Assembly (NCBI RefSeq): GCF_003605645.1
Contig: NZ_QVMU01000020.1
Location: 20,593 to 84,592, forward strand
DNA from: Vibrio sinensis
Lineage (GTDB): Bacteria; Pseudomonadota; Gammaproteobacteria; Enterobacterales; Vibrionaceae
DNA: 64,000 nt
Reading direction: 5' to 3'
Position numbers and translations under genes: made by a program. This document shows positions 9,043-18,048 of the stretch, piece after piece. The notes beneath the pieces are model-generated. The model saw nothing but the letters and a program-made list of their open reading frames with translations. It was not told the DNA's origin and ran no database searches. Position 1 is the first letter of the stretch; each line of letters begins with the position of its first letter.

Positions 9043-9959
9043 GCTTCCACCCCCTTCATCAGTCGCCACACGATAAACATACCGATACACTCACTCACGA
9101 TCACATAATATAAGATATAGCGACCATCTGGATTAAACATGACGTACTCATAGTTTTCCGGGCTAAGAAACTGCAACAAAAACAAGAAAATAAAGGGTAT
9201 TGCACCTACAATTTTTGCAGATGCGCGAGCCTCAGCCGTTAAAGCATATTTCTTTTTATCTACAGCCCTGGCGTCAAACATTAGTCGATTAAGGCGTGAC
9301 ATGACATCCTTAAGCTGACCACCTCGTTGCATATTTGCACGCATAGTAATGATAAAAAAGTAAAACGATGGAAATGGAAAACGCTTACAAGCTTTACGGA
9401 AAACCGCGTCAGGTGATTCTCCCATTTGCAACCGCTCGCCCATGAGCTTAAACTCAGCGCCTACTTCACCATCTAAGGTTTTCCCTACATAAACAATTGC
9501 ATGAGTCAAACTCTCACCTGAACTCACGGCACTCGTCAGCATATTTAGGGCATCTGGAAAAGCACTATCAAATGCGGCTCTTTCACGATTTTGTAGCCAA
9601 ACGTACCCCAGATACAAACCGGCTATCTCAATTAAAAGCACGACAGCCCAAAGGTGAGTACGCACAAAATTATTATTGATATAAATAGACAAAAAGCCGA
9701 GTAGAGCAATAAAAGCAATTAACTTAATAACAGCTCCAGAACCAAGCTGTCTATTTACATTACGAGCCAAGCGCAGCACTTTTTGTCGCCATGTTTCATT
9801 AGATAACGAATTTAGGTTAATCGCTTTACCTTGCCCAAGATCGCGAGTCGACTCCCCTAACTTCATTTGCTTGAGGTAACGTTTCGTGGTCTTTTTATAT
9901 TTAGGCGTAGCTACATATAACAGTAGCAATCCACCAAAAATTAAACTCAGCCATGCCAT
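9039..9959 (-). CDS. tadB: TadB inner-membrane platform protein
   Basis: GspF-type membrane protein (306 residues), partner of TadC. It has an N-terminal helix, a basic cytoplasmic segment, two central helices (FIALLGFLSIYI and AVVLLIEIAGLYLGYVWLQ) and the F domain (FPDALNMLTSAVSSGESLTHAI, about residues 150-275), with C-terminal helices. It overlaps the tadA stop by one base and the tadC GTG by four, the classic coupling of the tad operon. Confidence 0.9.
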   Translation of the reverse strand: MAWLSLIFGGLLLLYVATPKYKKTTKRYLKQMKLGESTRDLGQGKAINLNSLSNETWRQKVLRLARNVNRQLGSGAVIKLIAFIALLGFLSIYINNNFVRTHLWAVVLLIEIAGLYLGYVWLQNRERAAFDSAFPDALNMLTSAVSSGESLTHAIVYVGKTLDGEVGAEFKLMGERLQMGESPDAVFRKACKRFPFPSFYFFIITMRANMQRGGQLKDVMSRLNRLMFDARAVDKKKYALTAEARASAKIVGAIPFIFLFLLQFLSPENYEYVMFNPDGRYILYYVIVSECIGMFIVWRLMKGVEA

Positions 9960-11248
9960 TAGTCAGCTCCTGAGAAGCCAAAAATTGAGTTCAAATTCCC
10001 TTCTAGACCAAAAAAGCGTGCTTTTTCGACTAGAACAGAACGTTTCATTAATCCTGAGGATAAGAAATTGCCGGTAATTTTATCGTCACCTTCCCTAATC
10101 GGAGCAGGCTCAAAGCGAAAAATCTCTTCCATCACAACACTAGAACCCTCCAAGCCAACGACTTCGGATATGCTCATTACTTTTCTGGACCCATCGTGTA
10201 AGCGACTAATTTGAATCACTAAATCTACCGCACTAACAATGGTTCGACGAATGGCCTCGAGTGGGAGATTGCTGTTTGCCATCATCACCATAGCTTCAAC
10301 ACGAGCTAACGCATCCCTGGGCGTGTTCGCGTGTAATGTCGACATAGAACCATCATGTCCGGTGTTCATTGCTTGCAACATTTCAAATGCTTCACCACCA
10401 CGACACTCCCCGACAATAATTCGGTCTGGACGCATACGAAGAGAGTTAATCACTAGATTTCTTTGATCAATAGCCCCTGTTCCTTCAATACCTGAGGTTC
10501 GTGTTTCCAATCGCACCACGTGGGGCTGAAGTAACTTAAGTTCTGCCGCATCCTCAATCGTCACAATACGTTCTTTCTCTGAAATAAATTGAGAAAGGGC
10601 ATTGAGCATGGTGGTTTTCCCTGAGCCGGTACCACCAGAGATCAGGATATTCAAACGACAACGAGCCACAATCATCAGCACTTTTGCCATCTCTGGGCTC
10701 ATAGCGCCAAACCCAACCAGCTGTTCAAAATCGATACTCTGTTTTTTAAACTTACGTATTGATACCGATGTCCCATCAATGGCAATGGGAGGAATAACAA
10801 TATTGACACGGCTGCCGTCTTGCAAACGGGCATCACAGGTCGGTGATGAATCATCAACACGGCGACCAACACGTGCAGCAATGCGTTTTGCGATTTGAAG
10901 CAGTTGGTCTTCATCAATAAAAGTAATGGATGATTTTTCTACCAAACCATTACGTTCAATAAAGACATTGTTATGCCCATTAATCATAATGTCAGAGATG
11001 CTTTCGTCATCCATTAGTGGTTGTAATGGACCTAGGCCAAGTAATTCATCAATCAGGCTCTTGACATATTCACGTCGAACAACGGTTGCGACAGAATAAT
11101 CTTGACGCTCAATCAATACGTCAATCGCCGTCGTGATTTGATCTGTCAGTTGCTCTCTTGTCAGTGTGTTAACGACATCAGCTTCAAGGGCATCATATAT
11201 TTGCTGACGTAAGACAATAAAAATACTACGCGACTGGTGTTGAACCAT
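9959..11248 (-). CDS. tadA: TadA/CpaF-type pilus assembly ATPase
   Basis: Hexameric secretion ATPase that powers Flp pilus extension (429 residues). Seen: Walker A GGTGSGKTT (about residue 210), the Asp box and Walker B around RPDRIIVGECRGGEAFEMLQAMNTGHDGSMSTLHAN, and His-box residues. The upstream part has the CpaF N-terminal helical domain (LLGLGPLQPLMDDESISDIMINGH). Start ATG at 11248 has GAGGT at 6-nt spacing. The gene is coupled to tadB by a one-base overlap. Confidence 0.94.
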   Translation of the reverse strand: MVQHQSRSIFIVLRQQIYDALEADVVNTLTREQLTDQITTAIDVLIERQDYSVATVVRREYVKSLIDELLGLGPLQPLMDDESISDIMINGHNNVFIERNGLVEKSSITFIDEDQLLQIAKRIAARVGRRVDDSSPTCDARLQDGSRVNIVIPPIAIDGTSVSIRKFKKQSIDFEQLVGFGAMSPEMAKVLMIVARCRLNILISGGTGSGKTTMLNALSQFISEKERIVTIEDAAELKLLQPHVVRLETRTSGIEGTGAIDQRNLVINSLRMRPDRIIVGECRGGEAFEMLQAMNTGHDGSMSTLHANTPRDALARVEAMVMMANSNLPLEAIRRTIVSAVDLVIQISRLHDGSRKVMSISEVVGLEGSSVVMEEIFRFEPAPIREGDDKITGNFLSSGLMKRSVLVEKARFFGLEGNLNSIFGFSGAD

Positions 11249-11263
11249 GAATAACCTCTAAAC

Positions 11264-12493
11264 CTAACGCTTACGTGAAAACCAAGCTGCAATACCCGTT
11301 TTTCTTGGCTTAATACTTTCACCTAGAATCATGGAAATCAGTTGTAAAATAGGTCGAGCAATGGGTAAACGAGAATTGAACAATGACCCACCATCCAGCA
11401 CATGCTTTAACATGCTCGGTTCAAAAGGGATTTCTACATCTATCTTTCGTTCTAAAACCACTTCGATTTCTTTATTAGAAAGCGGCTCGGCCTTAGTTGG
11501 TTGAATATGATTTAACACGATAATTTTACGTGTATTTTTACTCTGCTTATCAAGCAGTTCGAGCACCTTTTTAAGTTGACGAACACTTGAAACAATCGGT
11601 GTAAACACCAAAACCGCGGTATCAATTTTTTCAGTCAGATATTGATAATCAATATTGGTCTGGCAACTTTTCGACATATCTTCAACAATAAAGTTATGTT
11701 GTTCGGCCAATAGTTCTTCTAATGAGCGCGTATACTCTTTCAATTCATGAGTTTGATGGACGTCTGAACCGACTGAGAGTAACGATAACAAATCGTTGAC
11801 TTTTCGCGTCATACTCAACGCATAAGTCTCATCAAGATCATTACCAATCCCAGATATCGTCGCTGGTTTTTTTTCAAAGCCATCAAGCTTCAACAAAATG
11901 TCCAAGTTACTGGCATAGTAGTCGTGATCAACCAAAAGGCACTTGGCATGATGCTTATCCGCCAGACCAAATACTATCTCTGTCGCAATAACGGACGTAC
12001 CAACGCCACCTTTGCAGCCCCAGACTGAAATGTTTTTTGCGACACGTTTTTTACCTAAGCCTTGCTCTCTTTGGCGGTTATTACGGACATTCTTTACGAA
12101 TTCAATTAGCTCTTCTTTAGATACTGGCCAAAAAAGATAATAAAAACCCATCTCTTTTAAATTTCGGATCGTCGAAATCGCATCTTCCTGACCAATAACA
12201 ATCACAGAGGCACTATTTGGGAGTAAATGACTGATCCGACGCATATCTTCGGTTACATTTTGCGACTGATTTAATTCAACCAGAGCAATTTCGACGTTCG
12301 CTTCTCTAACGTAAGATTGGATATCCGCATCTTTATTAGTCACAAAGCTAGGTAAAGGGATCCCCTCAAACCGGAAAGCATTCTCAATTAATAAACGGCA
12401 CTCTTGAGTTTGCGTAAATGCGACACAAGAGAAACTAATGATCTCTTTTGACTTTTTTTCAACTTTATTTAGAGAGTCTAAAATATCTAACAT
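11264..12493 (-). CDS. tadZ: TadZ/CpaE-type MinD-like localisation ATPase
   Basis: Polar localisation factor of Flp pili (409 residues). N-terminal part (about 15-135) looks like an atypical receiver domain without a clear phospho-acceptor pocket. The C-terminal part is a ParA/MinD ATPase with a deviant Walker A, WGCKGGVGTSVIATE: the final catalytic Lys/Thr positions are changed to Thr-Ser, as in many TadZ proteins. DHDYYASNLDILL is the Switch I region. It sits between the CpaD-like lipoprotein gene and tadA with short gaps. Confidence 0.88.
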   Translation of the reverse strand: MLDILDSLNKVEKKSKEIISFSCVAFTQTQECRLLIENAFRFEGIPLPSFVTNKDADIQSYVREANVEIALVELNQSQNVTEDMRRISHLLPNSASVIVIGQEDAISTIRNLKEMGFYYLFWPVSKEELIEFVKNVRNNRQREQGLGKKRVAKNISVWGCKGGVGTSVIATEIVFGLADKHHAKCLLVDHDYYASNLDILLKLDGFEKKPATISGIGNDLDETYALSMTRKVNDLLSLLSVGSDVHQTHELKEYTRSLEELLAEQHNFIVEDMSKSCQTNIDYQYLTEKIDTAVLVFTPIVSSVRQLKKVLELLDKQSKNTRKIIVLNHIQPTKAEPLSNKEIEVVLERKIDVEIPFEPSMLKHVLDGGSLFNSRLPIARPILQLISMILGESIKPRKTGIAAWFSRKR

Positions 12494-12507
12494 TTACCAC
12501 TTCCCGA

Positions 12508-13011
12508 TTAGTCTTGGAGTTGATTGGTGCTACCCAACGCATCCTGTGGGTGTGTCATTGAATGCCAAAGGTTGCTGTTAACAGCACATCCCATGGGTTG
12601 TTTTTGAAAGTGACCAACAATCATTGGATTACATATAGGGGTGACTGTTTTGTATGAGAGTATTTGAACTCGCATATCAAATTTGTTGAGATCTTTTTTC
12701 TCTTCCAAAAAAACATTATCTCTTTCCGCTCCGCGTTTAATTAACGCGTTGCGCCAATCTATTGCCTTATTCTTACCGGTACTATTGGCATAAAAGAACG
12801 TCACAGATTGAGTTAGCAAAAGATCTTGATGCTGCTTGCTAAAACGTTGCCACTCTTGCTGAGCCGCTTTCATTTTTTTCTTATTTAACATCAGTGACAT
12901 TTCATAACGAACTGGATAAACGTCGACAGTAACCCCAGAGTTTTCAGGGGCCAATGGTGCACACCCTAGAATCAAGAATGTCATCAAAGCTAGCGTAATA
13001 AATCGCATCAT
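12508..13011 (-). CDS. CpaD-type pilus lipoprotein
   Basis: Small lipoprotein (167 residues) with signal peptide and lipobox LILGC (Cys about 17). The end carries GCAVNSNLWHSMTHPQDALG, which closely matches the C-terminal signature of CpaD-family pilus proteins (GCA..NL..M...P.DL). It lies where rcpB occurs in other tad loci, between the secretin and tadZ, and overlaps the secretin stop as ATGA. Likely role: an outer-membrane accessory that helps or gates the RcpA secretin. Family assignment is by motif only. Confidence 0.78.
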   Translation of the reverse strand: MMRFITLALMTFLILGCAPLAPENSGVTVDVYPVRYEMSLMLNKKKMKAAQQEWQRFSKQHQDLLLTQSVTFFYANSTGKNKAIDWRNALIKRGAERDNVFLEEKKDLNKFDMRVQILSYKTVTPICNPMIVGHFQKQPMGCAVNSNLWHSMTHPQDALGSTNQLQD

Positions 13012-14336
13012 TTCTTAAACCCTCCTGTTGCCAAAATATCGTGAGCACGCTGCTCAACGAGCGGCGTATAATCATTCGATATGCCTAAATAACGAGATAA
13101 GTTATAAGTTCGAATCATTGAGGGAAGTTGAACCTGACTTGGCTCTACCGGTTTCACTAAATTCACCGTTGCCACTATCACCAACTCTGTTTTATTACGT
13201 GAAGTTTCGGTATGACGAAATAGCGAGCCAAGAATTGGAATATCACCGATGTAAGGCACCTTTCTCAATAATTCGACATCTTCAGAACTGAGCAAACCAG
13301 CAAGAACGAAGCTTTGTCCATTACCTAATTCAATCGTCGTTTTCGCACGACGAGTTTTCAATGCAGGTAGACTAAACAACTCATCAGCATACTGTGTATC
13401 AAGTGAGCTGACTTCCGGCTGCAGCGACAACTTAATTTTGTCATCACGAAGTACTTTAGCCACCATATCGAGACGAATACCAAACTCTTTAAACTGTACG
13501 TTGGTGCCGCCATCAACCACTGTTACGACGGGAATTTCACCACCAACTAAGAATGAAGCGCTCTCACCAGAGATAACGGAAAGATTCGGTTCGGCAAGAA
13601 TTTGTCCAATCGAGTCATCCCCAACTGCCGTTATAGTTGCTAGCAAATCATTCGCACTAAAATCAAAAATAGGATTAACAAAAACACCCGCGGTGCGGCC
13701 AGCAGAACCGTACTGAACACCAAAATTTTCCATGAAACTTTGAGAAACTTCTGCAATTGAAAGCTTAACATTGACCTGTTTTGTCATTGCGATTTCAATT
13801 TGATTGACGATTCCTGCGTATTTACGCTTAGTCATAAAGTCAATGACTTCATCTTCACCCTCATCTTTAGTCCAGACATGAGTGGTTTTTTCGACATCTT
13901 TCGACAGCAATTCGCCAACTAAATCATTAATACCGTCTTTCTCTGCCGCCGTAGCCACAGTACCTTTCAATACGACTTGCTTACCGATATTGCTCACTGT
14001 GACATTAGAGCGAGGAAAATGCAGACGCACTTGCTGAATAATTTCGTCAAAGCTTTGGTTTACCACTAGTTTCTTACTTACTAAGGTTTGAGCATTCTCA
14101 TCAAACAACATTAAACTTGTGGTACCAATTTTTTTACCAAAGACAACAATCTTGGTTCGGTCGATAACCTGATAATCAGCCACACTAGGATCAGAGATAA
14201 AGACCGTATCGATAGCTTGACTGGTTACTACCGGTTTTGCTTCCCCTTCCATCAAATAGATTGAGCCACTTGCACTGACTGAGAATGCAAGAAAACTGAA
14301 CATTAGGCTAAAAAGGCTCGTAAACAAGCGTTGCAT
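13008..14336 (-). CDS. rcpA: RcpA/CpaC outer-membrane secretin
   Basis: Forms the outer-membrane pore for Flp pili (442 residues). Signal peptide ending ASA around residue 22; an N-terminal pilus-formation domain (about 25-100); a BON-like stretch (VVLKGTVATAAEKDGINDLV); and the secretin domain (about 165-400) with ILAEPNLSVISGESASFLVGGEIPV and KVPYIGDIPILGSLFRHTETSRNKTELVIV. ATG at 14336 with AAGGA 8 bases upstream. Confidence 0.93.
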   Translation of the reverse strand: MQRLFTSLFSLMFSFLAFSVSASGSIYLMEGEAKPVVTSQAIDTVFISDPSVADYQVIDRTKIVVFGKKIGTTSLMLFDENAQTLVSKKLVVNQSFDEIIQQVRLHFPRSNVTVSNIGKQVVLKGTVATAAEKDGINDLVGELLSKDVEKTTHVWTKDEGEDEVIDFMTKRKYAGIVNQIEIAMTKQVNVKLSIAEVSQSFMENFGVQYGSAGRTAGVFVNPIFDFSANDLLATITAVGDDSIGQILAEPNLSVISGESASFLVGGEIPVVTVVDGGTNVQFKEFGIRLDMVAKVLRDDKIKLSLQPEVSSLDTQYADELFSLPALKTRRAKTTIELGNGQSFVLAGLLSSEDVELLRKVPYIGDIPILGSLFRHTETSRNKTELVIVATVNLVKPVEPSQVQLPSMIRTYNLSRYLGISNDYTPLVEQRAHDILATGGFKK

Positions 14337-14353
14337 GTGAGTAATCCTTACCG

Positions 14354-15148
14354 TTAATTTACAACAATATTTGCAGCTCTTAACTCTTTAATGGCTTTAA
14401 AGTCAGGTAAAACATCACCCGAATCTGCTTGTATTTCGCTTGGCTTGTAATTACCAATCGATTTATGAATTTCGATTTGTGATATTTTCTTCGCAATCGT
14501 TAATACCGCGACTTGCTTTCGGTCTAACTCTAAAATCAGATAATTCTCCAACTGATTTTTGTTAGCAGAACCGCTCTTGATTTCTCTTTTCTCAACTTTA
14601 AGTACTTTGATATTAGTGAGAACCGCCGTTAAAGAAATTGTCTGTTTTTTTCTCTCACTTAATTCTGAATCAAAGCCACCAACTCCTGTTAAAGCCAACA
14701 CATCGACATGAGTTCCAGCAGATATAATCCCACCAACGATTGAGTCTGGTGACACTTTAACCGGATAAGGCACATTATTTTTCGAGATGATCAAATCGAT
14801 ATATTCTGGGCTTGATGGTGGGATCAGGTTCGATGGGTAAACGGTTTGGTCTTGAAGCATGTCGTTTCGATAAACTGAACCCGGCTCATATTCAAATAAA
14901 GCATCGCTGTTGATTCCAAGCTTATTCGCTTCAACCTCTTGGAGACTAACAATCTCAAAGTCACTCATTTTAACCACTTGACCTTGAGTTACCTTTGGCT
15001 GTGAAATTCTATAAATTTTATAAAAAACCTGCGGCGCTTCCGTTATTTTATTTTCGATCGTTGGAAGTGTTTTATTTTGAAAAAACACCCCAAACAATCC
15101 GGCACCAATAGCCATAATGGCGATAAATATGAACAACTTCGAACGCAT
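14354..15148 (-). CDS. rcpC: RcpC/CpaB pilus assembly protein (SAF domain)
   Basis: Membrane-anchored periplasmic protein of Flp pilus systems (264 residues). One N-terminal helix (LFIFIAIMAIGAGLFGVFF), then a SAF domain (about 50-115, around VTQGQVVKMSDFEIVSLQ) and an RcpC region containing ISAGTHVDVLAL. CpaB-type proteins contact the secretin and modify pilus properties. AAGGA precedes the ATG; it follows tadV by 9 bases. Confidence 0.88.
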   Translation of the reverse strand: MRSKLFIFIAIMAIGAGLFGVFFQNKTLPTIENKITEAPQVFYKIYRISQPKVTQGQVVKMSDFEIVSLQEVEANKLGINSDALFEYEPGSVYRNDMLQDQTVYPSNLIPPSSPEYIDLIISKNNVPYPVKVSPDSIVGGIISAGTHVDVLALTGVGGFDSELSERKKQTISLTAVLTNIKVLKVEKREIKSGSANKNQLENYLILELDRKQVAVLTIAKKISQIEIHKSIGNYKPSEIQADSGDVLPDFKAIKELRAANIVVN

Positions 15149-15157
15149 ATTTTGTCC

Positions 15158-15604
15158 TTAGAGTGATGCGGCAACACATAATAGACCGGATAGGCAGACT
15201 GGAATTCCGTAAGGTAAGCCTTTGCTCCATACCTTGCTCATATCTGTTAGATAGCCATACAATAAGTAGAACCCAGCGAGAACCCCTCCAGACAATCCTA
15301 TTAAAACAAGGAATAACAACAAGTAATTCTCTGAAACTGCAGGTAGAAATGCGAGACACAGCTTAAGATCGCCCCCACCCCAGAAATTAAATCGGTAGAG
15401 CAATAGACAAACTACTACCAAGGCCGAAGCTTTTGCTATCCAAGTAAAACTGTAAGGTACTGAGCTAATTAAAAAAGCAATAACAAAAATGGCAACACAT
15501 ACTCGATTCGAAATCGTTCGATATCGAACATCACCTACTACTGAAATAATCGATAGGATGGCTAAACTTAGCCATCCTATCAGTAGAAAACTAGTATTAA
15601 TCAA
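15158..15604 (-). CDS. tadV: TadV/CpaA prepilin peptidase with TTG start
   Basis: Aspartic membrane protease that cleaves the Flp, TadE and TadF prepilins (148 residues). Both catalytic motifs are visible: GDVRYRTISNRV (first Asp) and FWGGGDLKL (GxGD second Asp), in a protein of about five membrane helices. No ATG is available: an in-frame stop lies two codons upstream, and the only start that keeps the first helix is TTG at 15604, without a clear Shine-Dalgarno. A 13-bp perfect inverted repeat lies at codons 8-18. Both suggest deliberately low translation relative to flp. Confidence 0.88.
   Translation of the reverse strand: MINTSFLLIGWLSLAILSIISVVGDVRYRTISNRVCVAIFVIAFLISSVPYSFTWIAKASALVVVCLLLYRFNFWGGGDLKLCLAFLPAVSENYLLLFLVLIGLSGGVLAGFYLLYGYLTDMSKVWSKGLPYGIPVCLSGLLCVAASL
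15552..15581 (-). promoter_or_regulatory. Perfect 13-bp hairpin inside the tadV start region
   Basis: Arms GATAGGATGGCTA and TAGCCATCCTATC with a 4-nt loop, 60-90 bases after the flp stop and within the first codons of tadV. A U-rich but not continuous tail follows. Candidate attenuator or processing site that sets the flp to tad transcript ratio. Confidence 0.6.
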
Positions 15605-15641
15605 AAATTAAATCGTCAATTTGAGCTGCTCGTTTTCTCTA

Positions 15642-15851
15642 TTAATTTGCTTTAGAAATATTACCAGAGATAGTGCTCACTGCACCTTTCAACGCTGATT
15701 CCAGGCTATTTTCTTCTCCAGAGAACACCACTAGAACGATCGCTGAAATAGCCACGCCAATAATCGCGTATTCAATCGCCGTAACACCACGACGATCGTT
15801 AATAAAATTTTCTGTGCATAATTTTGCTTTAACATAAAGACCAGTAAACAT
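15642..15851 (-). CDS. flp: Flp type IVb major pilin
   Basis: Structural subunit of the Flp pilus (69 residues). The prepilin motif NDRRG|VTAIEYAIIGVAISAIV shows the cleavage Gly, Glu at +5 and Tyr at +6, the hallmark of Flp pilins, followed by the hydrophobic assembly helix. An in-frame start lies upstream at 15887, but the ATG at 15851 has TTGGAG 8 bases before it. Only one flp copy is visible here. A consensus promoter lies about 70-100 bases upstream and the gene leads the tad cluster. Confidence 0.92.
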   Translation of the reverse strand: MFTGLYVKAKLCTENFINDRRGVTAIEYAIIGVAISAIVLVVFSGEENSLESALKGAVSTISGNISKAN

Positions 15852-15921
15852 AATAAACTCCAAAGAATAGGTATGTATAAATTGCAATTCTGAAATTCAC
15901 ATTAAATTTAGAATTGTGGCG

Positions 15922-15949
15922 ATTATATTCACCGTCAAAACATTGTCAA
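15922..15949 (-). promoter_or_regulatory. Consensus sigma70 promoter of flp
   Basis: On the minus strand TTGACA (15949-15944) and TATAAT (15927-15922) are both perfect hexamers with a 16-bp spacer. Predicted start near 15915, giving a leader of about 64 bases before the flp ATG. Confidence 0.75.
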
Positions 15950-16036
15950 ATCTGGTCCAGCAACTTATTTTATCGCTACATACAAGATTATCAATCTCAT
16001 ATTTAAGGCAAAAAAAATCCGAAAAAGCGTTTGCTA

Positions 16037-16052
16037 TGTGAAGTGCATCACA
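16037..16052. promoter_or_regulatory. CRP (cAMP receptor protein) site upstream of flp
   Basis: TGTGA-AGTGCA-TCACA, a perfect CRP core with 6-bp spacing. It is centred about 130 bases upstream of the predicted flp start, farther than classic class I sites, so it may act with a looping partner or on another promoter. Confidence 0.65.
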
Positions 16053-16759
16053 TCAAAAAATCGTGATATTTAATTTCCCACCCTCAGTTTTTCCAATTTT
16101 TAAAAAATACAAATTTTAATAAAATTAATTTTGCGACGCATATCAATAAAAATAACATTAAAGTATTTCATTAAAGTGATGTTTATTTTCATCGCGAATT
16201 AACAGAGCTAAATTTACATTATCTCGCCAATTTAACAAATAAAGAACGAAATTTAGCCTACAAGTTATAATTCCTAGCTCGTAACCATTGATTTTATAAA
16301 TAATCAAACAAAAGCACTATCAACCGAATATCAAACACAATGTAGATGAACAATAAATAACCCATAAATAAAACTGGTAATAAAATATGGCGTTTAATTA
16401 ATCGCTGATGAAAACAGCAGATAATACACAAAAATCTTATGTCTAACGTAATAGACCATAAAGTCTAGATTCCAATCACTCGACCTTTGAGCAATAAAGG
16501 TCCTTGCTCCTCAATAAATACACCTCCGTCATTTAATTGACTCAACTATCAATTAAACTCATTCGCTCTTGTATAACTAAATTTACTCTCTGAAAAAGCA
16601 AACAAGATGTTTGTCTTTATACTCATTCAAGCTGCTTTAAATAATTGATTGGCGGCAATTTCAGTGAATCACAAATTGAACTAGTCGGCGTGCTGTTAGA
16701 AACACAAGTACTGACCGTTAAACAAGTACTATCAATCGTAAAATATTCTTTTGCTTACC
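16053..16759. other. AT-rich non-coding gap between flp and the Bax-like gene
   Basis: No ORF with coding character on either strand. Very AT-rich (A/T runs throughout), which fits H-NS-type silencing of the pilus promoter (inference). A 9-bp direct repeat ACAAGTACT occurs near 16703 and 16722. Nothing else recognised. Confidence 0.5.
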
Positions 16760-16908
16760 TATACCCAGTAACCTCAAGGTGCTTGGTTCAGAGAGAATGA
16801 CTTAGCTTGCAGACAAGGTAACGAATTGAAGATCTAGTAGCTCTAAATCAAAATTCGTTAATGACGTATGCGAGCCAAGACAACCAACCCTTTGGGAGTT
16901 TGGGTATA
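16760..16908. repeat. ERIC-like palindromic intergenic repeat
   Basis: Begins TATACCCAGTAACCTCAAGG and ends TTTGGGTATA, so the ends are inverted. Internal pairs AACGAATT/AATTCGTT and CTTGG/CCAAG make a long imperfect palindrome of about 149 bp. Size and ends fit the ERIC-like repeats of Vibrionaceae. Degenerate end fragments recur near 20619, 49023 and 62723. Confidence 0.55.
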
Positions 16909-16973
16909 TATCAGCTATCAACTTAACGCTATACTTGCGGGAAATAATCACATTAACTGGGAGATACTCCTTT

Positions 16974-17879
16974 ATGTCTCTATTTAAAAAGAGTCGAACT
17001 GTTGCACTGTGCCTCGTATTAATGACCTCTTCTTATACGATGGCTTCTTCTTTACCATTATCGCCAGAGAAGATTCAGCAGCCTTATCCTAATGTGTCAA
17101 TTACAACACTCCATTCAGCCAAAACGCTAATCAGCGAATTCGATCGCCACTATTACCAACTCAATAAAGTTGCTACTAGTAATTCGTTGCCCGCTTTTTT
17201 TGTAGAAAATCTGCCCGATAACTTAAACTCACTGCCTGTCGAACAAAAAACCTCTGGGTTTATTCGTTTGCTATTACCTACAATTAGCGACGTCAATACT
17301 CATATTCTTGAAGTGAGAGACGCTCTGATTGCGATAGCTAAAAAGCCCAAACATGATTGGTCTCACTCAGAGCAAGTATGGGTCGACAATCTAATCAAAG
17401 AATACAATGTGAAATCGGGAGAGATTCAAGACTTGTTGATGCATGTGGATATTATTCCCGTCGGAATGGTTTTAGCGCAGGGTATTGATGAAAGTGGGTG
17501 GGGAACCAGCCATTTTGCTATTGAAGGCAATAATCTTTACGGTGAGCACCTGCCGTCAAAAGGTGGAAAATACCTGACTACACCGGGAGGTCACGTTAAG
17601 GTGGCAGCATTTGACAACTTATTTGCAGGTACTGCGAGTTATATGCATAACCTCAACACTACCGAGGCATATAAAGAACTTTGGCACCTTCGCCATAAAC
17701 TGCGTCAGCAAAACAACCTAACGGGTCACGAACTAGTGCAAGCTTTGTCACATTACTCGACACGTGGTCAAGCTTATGTTGATAACCTACGTGCATTAAT
17801 TAAACACCACCAACTTGACCGATTTGATCATGTCCATCTTGATGATGCCAATACTGTAAGAATCCGCTTTACTAAATAG
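16974..17879 (+). CDS. Bax-like secreted glucosaminidase-domain protein
   Basis: Exported peptidoglycan hydrolase candidate (301 residues). Signal peptide MSLFKKSRTVALCLVLMTSSYTMA; glucosaminidase (GH73-type) domain about residues 130-270 with VLAQGIDESGWGTSHFA (catalytic Glu in DESGWG), NNLYGE and a Tyr-containing SHYSTRGQAYVDNL end, as in E. coli Bax. An in-frame start at 16935 exists, but the ATG at 16974 begins a clean signal peptide with GGGAG upstream. Convergent with topB. Confidence 0.85.
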   Translation: MSLFKKSRTVALCLVLMTSSYTMASSLPLSPEKIQQPYPNVSITTLHSAKTLISEFDRHYYQLNKVATSNSLPAFFVENLPDNLNSLPVEQKTSGFIRLLLPTISDVNTHILEVRDALIAIAKKPKHDWSHSEQVWVDNLIKEYNVKSGEIQDLLMHVDIIPVGMVLAQGIDESGWGTSHFAIEGNNLYGEHLPSKGGKYLTTPGGHVKVAAFDNLFAGTASYMHNLNTTEAYKELWHLRHKLRQQNNLTGHELVQALSHYSTRGQAYVDNLRALIKHHQLDRFDHVHLDDANTVRIRFTK

Positions 17880-17959
17880 AGTATTACCAAGTGTCAAAGA
17901 CTTGAAGATGAAGATGGGAATAAGCGGCTAGCCACGCATCTTTATCAAACTCGATACAT

Positions 17960-17990
17960 GTCGGGGAGAATGGATAACCATCTCCCCGAC
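17960..17990. terminator. Strong hairpin between the Bax-like gene and topB
   Basis: Stem GTCGGGGAGA / TCTCCCCGAC extended by TGG/CCA inside the loop. No T tract on either side, so a two-way transcription barrier is likely but not certain. Confidence 0.5.
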
Positions 17991-18048
17991 TTCAGCTTTC
18001 AGCGGCTTGAGACTAAAGGGGAAAGAAGTAAATGTTGACCTATTTTCG

